NCBI GenBank assembly: GCA_023411225.1
Contig: JAEYPA010000153.1
Span: 1-41,302 of the forward strand
DNA length: 41,302 nucleotides
DNA from: Bacillota bacterium
Lineage (GTDB): Bacteria; Bacillota; Clostridia; Lachnospirales; Lachnospiraceae
Reading direction: 5' to 3'
The first letter of the stretch is position 1, and every line of letters starts with the position of its first letter. This document shows, piece after piece, positions 1 through 6,803 of this stretch. Made by a program: the position numbers and the translations under genes. The notes beneath the pieces are model-generated. The model saw only the letters and a program-made list of their open reading frames with translations, made no database searches and was not told where the DNA came from.

Positions 1-264
1 GGGTTGGCGACTGGAGTAATTGCGTCTGTTGTCAATGCGATGGGTACTATGTCTGATAATGTGGTAGTCAGGATCATTTTGTTTATGATTATCTTTTTAT
101 TAGGTCATGTGCTTAACTTCCTGATTAATATTTTAGGTGCCTATGTACATACGAACCGTTTACAGTACGTAGAGTTCTTTGGAAAGTTTTATGATGGTGG
201 TGGACGTTTGTTCCGGCCATTTTCAACAAAAACAAAATATTACAAGATAAAGGAGAAAGAATAA
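1..264 (+). CDS. ntpI: V-type ATP synthase subunit I, C-terminal fragment (cut by window edge)
   Basis: Reads open from the first base in frame 1, so the start lies outside the window. The visible 87 residues hold one hydrophobic segment (residues about 23-45) followed by the ending typical of subunit I/a: LGAYVHTNRLQYVEFFGKFY, then a Gly-rich stretch and a basic, lysine-rich tail. In V/A-type ATPases subunit I is the membrane stator arm beside the proteolipid ring and forms the ion half-channels. The stop codon overlaps the start of the next gene by one base (TAATG), which implies translational coupling with subunit K. The identification rests on the C-terminal motif and on the operon that follows; only the last part of a protein normally about 650 residues long is visible. 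Confidence 0.9.
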   Translation, partial: GLATGVIASVVNAMGTMSDNVVVRIILFMIIFLLGHVLNFLINILGAYVHTNRLQYVEFFGKFYDGGGRLFRPFSTKTKYYKIKEKE

Positions 265-737
265 TGGATCAATTTGGTATTGTATTAGCAGTATTAGGAG
301 CAGTTAGCGCAGCATTATTTGCAGGATGGGGTTCTGCAAAAGGTGTAGGTATGGGTGGACAAGCAGCAGCAGGAGTATTGACTGATGATCCTTCCTTATT
401 TTCAAAAGTTCTTATTTTACAGTTACTTCCTGGTACACAGGGAATCTATGGTCTTCTTATTGCATTTATCGCATTATCCCAGATTGGAATAATTGGCGGT
501 GGCAGCGTAGATATTACGTTGGCACAAGGCTTTCAATATTTCTTGGCTTGTATGCCAATGGCTGTAGTAGGATTTTTCTCAGCGATTCATCAGGCAAAGA
601 CTTCTGTAGCAAGTATTGCCATGGTTGCTAAAAAACCGGATCAGTTTGGTAAGGCTATGATTTTACCAGCTATGGTTGAAACCTATGCCATTTTGGCATT
701 ACTCGTTTCCATGTTGGCAGTTACAGGTATTAAATAA
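264..737 (+). CDS. ntpK: V-type ATP synthase proteolipid subunit K (16 kDa double hairpin)
   Basis: 157 residues with four membrane helices, the duplicated-hairpin c subunit of V-type ATPases that forms the rotor ring and carries the coupling ion. The ion site can be read directly: L55, T58 and Q59 in LLPGTQG, Q110 in IHQAKT and E139 in AMVETYAI. In Enterococcus hirae NtpK the Na+ ligands are L61, T64, Q65, Q110 and E139, with the same internal spacing of L, T and Q. All ligands are present, so Na+ coupling is the likely mode; this is inference, not proof. The gene overlaps the subunit I stop by one base and is followed by subunit E after 28 bp. The ribosome site AAGGAG lies inside the end of subunit I. 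Confidence 0.95.
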   Translation: MDQFGIVLAVLGAVSAALFAGWGSAKGVGMGGQAAAGVLTDDPSLFSKVLILQLLPGTQGIYGLLIAFIALSQIGIIGGGSVDITLAQGFQYFLACMPMAVVGFFSAIHQAKTSVASIAMVAKKPDQFGKAMILPAMVETYAILALLVSMLAVTGIK

Positions 738-765
738 TATAGAGAACAGTTAGGAGAAGAAATCT

Positions 766-1365
766 ATGACTGGACTGGATAAAATAATAGAACAAATCCG
801 GGAGGAAGCTAGGATATCATCTGAACAGGCAATTGCTAAGACCAAAGAAGAAGTGGAAGGAATCCTTGCAGAAGGCTTACAGGATAGAGAGGCCTTTAAG
901 ACAGCATTTCTTGCCCAGACTGACACTCAGGTAGAGCTTTTGCTAAGCCGTGGAGAGGCAGCAGCCGCCCTTCAAAAAAGGAAAATCCTGTTGAAGGAAA
1001 AACAACAGATGATTAGGCGAATTATGGAGAAGGCCAAAGAATCTATTCTGAACCTACCGGAAAATGAATACTTTGAACTTCTATTAAAAATGATAGACCG
1101 TTATGCAAAGGATGGAAAATGCAGTATTCTTCTATCAAAAAGAGATAGGGAGAGAGCACCTGAGAACTTTTTGCAGGAGCTTAATAATAGGTCTATGATA
1201 CTTTCAGGAGAAAGTGATAAGATCGATGGAGGTTTCATCCTTGTTTATGGAGATATCGAAGAGAATTGTTCCTTGGAAGCATTGTTTGCTGTATCCAAGG
1301 AGGTACTGCAGGACAAGATTAGCGCATTGATATTTACTAATTCAGGCGCAGAAATGGAGAGATAG
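766..1365 (+). CDS. ntpE: V-type ATP synthase subunit E (peripheral stalk)
   Basis: 199 residues, the length expected for archaeal/bacterial V-type subunit E. The N-terminal half is charged, Ala/Glu/Lys-rich and free of helix breakers (residues about 1-105), as expected for the coiled coil that runs along the peripheral stalk. The C-terminal half is a mixed globular domain containing GGFILVYGDIEENCSLEALF, a stretch typical of the E subunit head. A good ribosome site (TTAGGAGAAG) lies before the ATG. It sits between K and C, its usual position in I-K-E-C-F-A-B-D operons. Single-sequence similarity in the coiled-coil part is weak, so the call leans on the C-terminal motif and gene order. Confidence 0.9.
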   Translation: MTGLDKIIEQIREEARISSEQAIAKTKEEVEGILAEGLQDREAFKTAFLAQTDTQVELLLSRGEAAAALQKRKILLKEKQQMIRRIMEKAKESILNLPENEYFELLLKMIDRYAKDGKCSILLSKRDRERAPENFLQELNNRSMILSGESDKIDGGFILVYGDIEENCSLEALFAVSKEVLQDKISALIFTNSGAEMER

Positions 1366-1366
1366 T

Positions 1367-2332
1367 ATGGCGGACAACCAGTATATTTATGCTGTGGCGC
1401 GAATCCGCTCCAAAGAAATGTCCCTACTTAGCTCTGGACTTATGGAGCAGCTACTATCTGCCAAAACCTATGAAGACTGCCTTAGACTTTTGTCTGATAA
1501 AGGCTGGGATTGTGAAGGAAAGTTGCCAGAGGAATTCCTTACTGCAGAAAGGGAGAAAACTTGGGCTCTGATGAGGGAGCTTGTAGAGGATCTTTCTGTC
1601 TTTCATGTATTTCTGTATGAAAACGATTTTCATAACCTGAAGGCAGCTATTAAGCAGGTGTGTACCCATGGAGAAGCGCCTAATATATATAAATCGAACG
1701 GCACAATGGATCCGGAAAAGATCTATGACGCTGTAAAAGCGAATGAGTTTAACAGACTTCCTGAACACATGAGACAATGTGGACAGGAGGCTTATGAGAT
1801 ACAGCTAAAGTCAAATGATAGTCAGCTGTGCGATGTGATTCTTGACAAGGCTTCCTTGGAGATGACCTATGAAGCTGGGATGAAATCCAAAAATCAACTA
1901 TTTATGGGCTACGCCAGACTAAAGGTGGTAGCAGCAGATATTAATATTGCCATACGTTCTTGTAAGACTGGTAAGTCAGCTCAGTTTTTAAAGAGAGCTT
2001 TGGTGTCCTGTGATACTCTTAATATTGATAGCTTAAGTAAAGCTACTTTAGAAGGAATGGAAGCAATCTATGATTACTTGGAGTCTACCGTGTATGCCGA
2101 TGCCATTGAAGCTATTAAGACATCCCCATCCGCTTTTGAAAAATGGTGTGATGATAAGATGATGGAATACATACGGCCACAAAGATATAATCCATTTACC
2201 ATAGAGCCTTTAGCAGCTTACGTACTGGCACGGGAAAATGAGATAAAATGTGTACGAATTCTACTTTCCGGTAAGCAAAATGACCTTCCGGAAGATGCAA
2301 TTCGGGAAAGATTGAGGAAAATGTATGTATAG
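1367..2332 (+). CDS. ntpC: V-type ATP synthase subunit C (central axle/rotor cap)
   Basis: 321 residues, close to the usual size of the V-type C/d subunit, which caps the proteolipid ring and links it to the D-F axle. It is alpha-helical and has no membrane segment. The N-terminus YIYAVARIRSKEMSLLS and the C-terminal region with PFTIEPLAAYVLARENEIKC followed by VRILLSGK are typical of the family. The ATG lies one base after the subunit E stop (TAGTATG), and the ribosome site (GGAGAG) is inside subunit E. The gene end overlaps subunit F by 8 bp, so the two are probably translationally coupled. Confidence 0.94.
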   Translation: MADNQYIYAVARIRSKEMSLLSSGLMEQLLSAKTYEDCLRLLSDKGWDCEGKLPEEFLTAEREKTWALMRELVEDLSVFHVFLYENDFHNLKAAIKQVCTHGEAPNIYKSNGTMDPEKIYDAVKANEFNRLPEHMRQCGQEAYEIQLKSNDSQLCDVILDKASLEMTYEAGMKSKNQLFMGYARLKVVAADINIAIRSCKTGKSAQFLKRALVSCDTLNIDSLSKATLEGMEAIYDYLESTVYADAIEAIKTSPSAFEKWCDDKMMEYIRPQRYNPFTIEPLAAYVLARENEIKCVRILLSGKQNDLPEDAIRERLRKMYV

Positions 2333-2648
2333 AATAGCAGTGTTAGGGAATCGGGATAGTATTTACGGCCTGGCAGCACTGGGACTGGATACATTTCCTA
2401 CAGATTCCTTAAATCAAGAGGAGGCAGCCAAGCTCCTAAGAAGGTTAGCAGAAGGAGACTACGGGGTTATTTATATAACTGAGGCTCTGCAGGTCACTCT
2501 TTCTGATGAAATCAGTAGATTTAAGAACAGGCAGCTTCCTGCCATCATTCCAATTCCTGGAGTATCTGGTAATACTGGAGTTGGAGTAGCAGAATTGAAA
2601 AAATTGGTTGAGCAGGCAGTTGGCTCAGACATTATCTTTATGTCCTAA
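2325..2648 (+). CDS. ntpG: V-type ATP synthase subunit F
   Basis: 107 residues, the size of the small V-type F subunit that binds the D subunit in the rotor and modulates ATPase activity. The N-terminus YRIAVLGNRDSIYGLAALGL and the later PAIIPIPGVSG match the Rossmann-like fold of the family. It starts inside the subunit C gene (8 bp overlap). It is named ntpG in Enterococcus and atpF in other schemes. A 26 bp gap with no obvious terminator separates it from subunit A. Confidence 0.94.
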   Translation: MYRIAVLGNRDSIYGLAALGLDTFPTDSLNQEEAAKLLRRLAEGDYGVIYITEALQVTLSDEISRFKNRQLPAIIPIPGVSGNTGVGVAELKKLVEQAVGSDIIFMS

Positions 2649-2674
2649 AGGATATAGGGACAGATTACAAATCA

Positions 2675-4462
2675 ATGAAGAAGCAGGTGAATAATTTGAG
2701 TATAGGGACAATAAAGAAAGTTGCCGGTCCTTTGGTCATTGCAGAGGGAATGCGTGACGCCAATATGTTTGATGTGGTACGTGTAAGCTCTCAACGACTA
2801 ATTGGTGAGATTATTGAGATTCATGGGGATCAGGCATCTGTTCAGGTATACGAAGAAACCTCAGGCTTAGGCCCTGGGGAACCGGTAGAATCTACCGGAG
2901 CTCCACTTTCAGTAGAGTTAGGGCCTGGACTTATGGGTAGTATTTTTGATGGTATTCAAAGACCTTTGGTAGAAATTATGAACCAGACGGGTAATAACCT
3001 GACCAGAGGAGTGGAGATACCAGCCTTAAAAAGAGATACAGTATGGCATTTTGAGCCTACAGTAGTAGTTGGCACTAAAGTAAAGGGTGGAGACATTATT
3101 GGTATCGTAAAGGAAACCAAGATTGTAACCCATAAAATAATGATTCCCAATGGAATGGAAGGTGTACTAAAATCCATTACAGAAGGTGATTATACCTTAA
3201 CAGATACGGTAGCTGTTTTAGAGAAGGAAGACGGAACCAGCCAGGATATAACAATGTTACAGAAGTGGCCGGTTCGTATCGGAAGACCATATAAGAAAAA
3301 GCTTCCACCAGACATGCCTCTGATTACCGGACAAAGAGTTATCGATGCCCTATTTCCAATTGCAAAGGGTGGTGTTGCTGCTGTTCCAGGGCCTTTTGGT
3401 AGCGGTAAGACAGTTGTACAGCATCAGCTGGCTAAATGGGCAGAAGCGGATATTGTTGTATACATAGGCTGTGGTGAACGTGGTAATGAGATGACAGACG
3501 TTCTGAATGAATTTCCAGAGCTTAAGGATCCTAAGACAGGTCATTCTCTGATGGAAAGAACTGTATTGATTGCCAATACCTCTGATATGCCGGTTGCAGC
3601 CAGAGAAGCATCTATCTACGTAGGAATTACTATTGCAGAGTATTTTAGAGATATGGGCTATTCAGTTGCATTGATGGCTGACTCTACCTCTCGTTGGGCA
3701 GAGGCCTTACGTGAAATGAGTGGACGTCTAGAGGAAATGCCTGGCGAAGAAGGTTATCCAGCATATTTGGGAAGCCGTCTAGCTCAGTTTTATGAGCGAG
3801 CTGGCCGGGTAATTAGTATGGGTTCAGAGGATAGAGAAGGCGCCCTCTCAGTAATTGGCGCGGTATCTCCTCCAGGAGGTGACATCTCAGAACCGGTATC
3901 TCAGGCAACCCTTCGTATTGTAAAGGTATTTTGGGGTCTTGACTCGGGACTTGCATATAAACGACATTTCCCAGCAATTAACTGGTTAACCAGTTACTCT
4001 TTATATGTAAATAATATGTCGAAGTGGTTTAATCAAGCGGCTGATGGTGATTGGACCGGATGTCGTGGACGGATTATGGCAATGCTCAGTGACGAAGCAG
4101 GCCTTCAAGAAATTGTGCAGTTAGTTGGTATGGATGCTCTTTCTGCTCCAGATCGTCTGAAGTTAGAAGCTGCTCGTTCCATTCGAGAGGATTTCCTCCA
4201 TCAGGATGCATTTCATGAGGTGGATACCTATTCCTCCTTACAGAAGCAATTCTATATGATGAAGTTAGTGTTGGAGTATTATGATGTTTCCTTAGCAGGG
4301 CTTAAAGCGGGTGTATCCATTGATAAAATAGCAGTTCTTCCTGTCAGAGAACAAATAGGCCGTTACAAATATACATCAGAAGAGAATCTATCTAAGGAGT
4401 ATGGTACGATAGTGGACGAGATACATCGAGAAATAGAAGAACTAAAGGGAGAGGAGGACTAA
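2675..4462 (+). CDS. ntpA: V-type ATP synthase catalytic subunit A
   Basis: Catalytic A subunit of the V1 head; hydrolyses or makes ATP at the A-B interface. The Walker A loop GPFGSGKT lies at residues about 238-246, and the A-subunit bulge region (FEPTVVVGTKVKGGDIIGIV) precedes it, which separates A from B and from F-type beta. 595 residues from the ATG at 2675. That ATG has a poor ribosome site. A TTG at 2696 (codon 8) is preceded by AGGTGA at good spacing and would begin the protein as MSIGTIKKVAGPLVIAEG, which matches typical A-subunit N-termini better. The real start is therefore probably 2696 (588 residues). Subunit B follows after 3 bp. Confidence 0.97.
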   Translation: MKKQVNNLSIGTIKKVAGPLVIAEGMRDANMFDVVRVSSQRLIGEIIEIHGDQASVQVYEETSGLGPGEPVESTGAPLSVELGPGLMGSIFDGIQRPLVEIMNQTGNNLTRGVEIPALKRDTVWHFEPTVVVGTKVKGGDIIGIVKETKIVTHKIMIPNGMEGVLKSITEGDYTLTDTVAVLEKEDGTSQDITMLQKWPVRIGRPYKKKLPPDMPLITGQRVIDALFPIAKGGVAAVPGPFGSGKTVVQHQLAKWAEADIVVYIGCGERGNEMTDVLNEFPELKDPKTGHSLMERTVLIANTSDMPVAAREASIYVGITIAEYFRDMGYSVALMADSTSRWAEALREMSGRLEEMPGEEGYPAYLGSRLAQFYERAGRVISMGSEDREGALSVIGAVSPPGGDISEPVSQATLRIVKVFWGLDSGLAYKRHFPAINWLTSYSLYVNNMSKWFNQAADGDWTGCRGRIMAMLSDEAGLQEIVQLVGMDALSAPDRLKLEAARSIREDFLHQDAFHEVDTYSSLQKQFYMMKLVLEYYDVSLAGLKAGVSIDKIAVLPVREQIGRYKYTSEENLSKEYGTIVDEIHREIEELKGEED

Positions 4463-4465
4463 GTT

Positions 4466-5842
4466 ATGCCAAAGGAATATAGAACGATTCAGGAAGTAGC
4501 TGGTCCTCTAATGTTAGTCAAAGGAGTAGACCAGGTTTGCTACAATGAGTTAGGAGAGATTGAGTTAGCAAGCGGAGAAAAACGTCGTTGCAAGGTGCTT
4601 GAGATAGATGGTAGCAATGCCTTAGTACAGTTGTTTGAAAGCTCTACTGGTATCAACCTGGCGGAAAGCAAAGTACGTTTTCTTGGCAGGACCATGGAAC
4701 TTGGTGTATCAGAGGATATGCTCAGTCGTGTATTTGATGGCCTAGGACGCCCTATTGACGATGGTCCCGAGATCCTTCCAGAAAAGAGGATGGATGTTAA
4801 TGGACTTCCAATGAATCCAGCAGCCAGAAATTACCCTCAGGAGTTTATCCAGACAGGAGTATCTGCTATCGATGGGTTAAATACTCTGGTTCGTGGACAG
4901 AAGTTACCTATCTTTTCTGCCAGTGGACTTCCTCATGCAGAACTTGCAGCACAGATTGCTCGTCAGGCAAAGGTACGTGGAACCAATGAACCATTTGCCG
5001 TAGTTTTTGCAGCTATGGGTATTACCTTTGAGGAAGCTAATTTCTTTACGGAAAGCTTCCGTGAGACTGGAGCAATAGACCGTTCCGTTATGTTTATTAA
5101 TCTGGCTAACGATCCTGCAGTAGAGCGTATTGCAACGCCTCGTATGGCGCTTACTGCTGCTGAGTATCTGGCTTTTGAGAAGAATATGCATGTTCTTGTA
5201 ATTTTAACAGATATTACCAACTACGCAGACTCTCTTCGTGAAGTTTCTGCAGCACGTAAAGAAGTACCGGGGCGTCGAGGATATCCTGGTTACATGTATA
5301 CTGACTTAGCTTCCCTATATGAGAGAGCCGGACGTCAGAAAGGGAAAAAGGGTAGTATTACGATGATTCCTATTTTGACAATGCCAGAGGATGACAAAAC
5401 TCACCCAATTCCTGACTTGACCGGTTATATTACAGAAGGTCAGATTATTCTTAGCCGTGAACTGCATCGTCAGGGAGTTATGCCTCCAATTGACGTATTG
5501 CCAAGCTTATCTCGTCTGAAGGATAAGGGTATCGGAGAAGGAAAAACCCGTGCAGATCATGCCAATACTATGAATCAGTTATTTGCCGCGTATGCTCGTG
5601 GTAAAGAAGCAAAAGAACTGATGGTGGTATTAGGAGAGGCAGCTCTTACGGACATTGATAAATTATATGCGCAGTTTGCAGAGCGCTTTGAGAAAGAATA
5701 TGTATCTCAGGGATTTGAAACCAATCGTAGCATTGAAGAGACCTTGCAGATTGGCTGGGACCTTCTTGGCATTCTTCCACGTGCAGAATTAAAGCGTATT
5801 AAGGATGAGTTCTTAGATACCTATTATCATCCCGCTAAATAA
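4466..5842 (+). CDS. ntpB: V-type ATP synthase subunit B
   Basis: 458 residues, the standard length of the non-catalytic B subunit, which alternates with A in the V1 hexamer. There is no Walker A loop; instead the region reads GQKLPIFSASGLPHAELAAQ, the B-type replacement. Other B landmarks are FDGLGRPIDDGPEI near residue 90 and the arginine-containing PGRRGYPGYMYTDLASLYERAGR near 265-290. A strong ribosome site (GAGAGGAGG) lies just before the ATG, across the A stop codon. Operon context is unbroken. Confidence 0.97.
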   Translation: MPKEYRTIQEVAGPLMLVKGVDQVCYNELGEIELASGEKRRCKVLEIDGSNALVQLFESSTGINLAESKVRFLGRTMELGVSEDMLSRVFDGLGRPIDDGPEILPEKRMDVNGLPMNPAARNYPQEFIQTGVSAIDGLNTLVRGQKLPIFSASGLPHAELAAQIARQAKVRGTNEPFAVVFAAMGITFEEANFFTESFRETGAIDRSVMFINLANDPAVERIATPRMALTAAEYLAFEKNMHVLVILTDITNYADSLREVSAARKEVPGRRGYPGYMYTDLASLYERAGRQKGKKGSITMIPILTMPEDDKTHPIPDLTGYITEGQIILSRELHRQGVMPPIDVLPSLSRLKDKGIGEGKTRADHANTMNQLFAAYARGKEAKELMVVLGEAALTDIDKLYAQFAERFEKEYVSQGFETNRSIEETLQIGWDLLGILPRAELKRIKDEFLDTYYHPAK

Positions 5843-5873
5843 TTCTCAAGTGTAGGAAAGGAGGCGGATTAAT

Positions 5874-6539
5874 ATGGCAGGAGCGCAGGTAAATCCCACC
5901 AGAATGGAGCTTACCAGGCTGAAAAAGAAGCTAATAACGGCAAGGCGTGGACATAAGCTTTTAAAGGATAAACGGGATGAACTGATGCGTCAGTTTCTAG
6001 AGTTGATTCGGGAAAATAAGGTTCTTCGAGAGAAAATCGAGAAGGGCATTGAGGATGCTAACAAAAATCTGGTTATGGCAAAGGCAAGTATGGAGGAAGA
6101 GGTTCTTAATGTGGCTTTGATGGCTCCACGTCAAGAAGTAAATCTAGAGGTATCTTCAAAAAATGTTATGAGCGTTGAGATTCCAGTATTTGATGTTACC
6201 ACCAGAACAGCAGACCCTAACGACATCTACTGCTATGGTTTTGCATATACTTCCAGCGATCTTGATGATGCGGTCAAATCCTTGGCAGATATTCTGCCGG
6301 ATATGCTTCATCTAGCAGAGGTAGAGAAATCTTGTCAGCTTATGGCGACAGAGATTGAAAAAACTAGACGGCGTGTGAATGCTTTAGAGCATGTTATGAT
6401 TCCAGATATGGAACAAAAGATTAAATATATTATAATGAAACTGGATGAAAATGAGCGTTCTACTCAGATTCGTTTAATGAAAGTAAAAGATATGATGTTA
6501 GAACAGGCCCATCATTACAAAGAAAAACAGATGAACTAA
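5874..6539 (+). CDS. ntpD: V-type ATP synthase subunit D (central stalk)
   Basis: 221 residues. Subunit D is the rotor shaft inside the A3B3 head: a long antiparallel coiled coil made by the two ends of the chain. That pattern is visible here, with charged helices at residues about 10-75 (PTRMELTRLKKKLITARRGH) and about 150-215 (EKTRRRVNALEHVMIPDMEQ) and a beta-rich middle. A strong ribosome site (GGAAAGGAGG) precedes the ATG. It is the last gene of the operon; an intrinsic terminator follows about 13 bp after the stop. Confidence 0.95.
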   Translation: MAGAQVNPTRMELTRLKKKLITARRGHKLLKDKRDELMRQFLELIRENKVLREKIEKGIEDANKNLVMAKASMEEEVLNVALMAPRQEVNLEVSSKNVMSVEIPVFDVTTRTADPNDIYCYGFAYTSSDLDDAVKSLADILPDMLHLAEVEKSCQLMATEIEKTRRRVNALEHVMIPDMEQKIKYIIMKLDENERSTQIRLMKVKDMMLEQAHHYKEKQMN

Positions 6540-6552
6540 TAATTGAAAAGGC

Positions 6553-6600
6553 TCTGTTTGCAAAAGGAATACTTCTTTTGCAAACAGACCTTTTTTATTT
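6553..6600 (+). terminator. Intrinsic terminator of the V-ATPase operon
   Basis: Perfect 14-bp stem TCTGTTTGCAAAAG (6553-6566) with CTTTTGCAAACAGA (6575-6588), 8-nt loop, then CC and a T-rich tail (6591-6600). It follows the subunit D stop closely and precedes a promoter for the next gene, so it marks the end of the operon. Confidence 0.9.
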
Positions 6601-6712
6601 TCTCGAAAATGATTCTAAAATGTATAAAAGTTTTACAATGATATAATTTAAGAATTAATTACAATTATAGATAATATCAGTAGTTTTCTACCATACTTTA
6701 TAGGTAAATATA

Positions 6713-6771
6713 TTTACAAATATAAAAGAAAATAGTAAAATAATAGTAAAACTGTAAACATACAGTTTTAC
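6713..6771 (+). promoter_or_regulatory. Probable sigma-A promoter of the chemotaxis receptor with an inverted repeat at the start site
   Basis: TTTACA (6713-6718), 17-bp spacer, TAAAAT (6736-6741). Immediately after the -10 box comes a perfect 11-bp inverted repeat, GTAAAACTGTA (6746-6756) and TACAGTTTTAC (6761-6771), with a 4-nt loop AACA. It would cover the expected +1, so it is either an operator or a hairpin at the very 5' end of the mRNA. No sigma-D (CCGATA) box was seen here. The rest of the 264-bp spacer (6540-6803) is AT-rich with nothing else recognisable. Confidence 0.5.
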
Positions 6772-6803
6772 GATGTCTTTTATGAAAATAGGAGGGCACT
6801 ACT

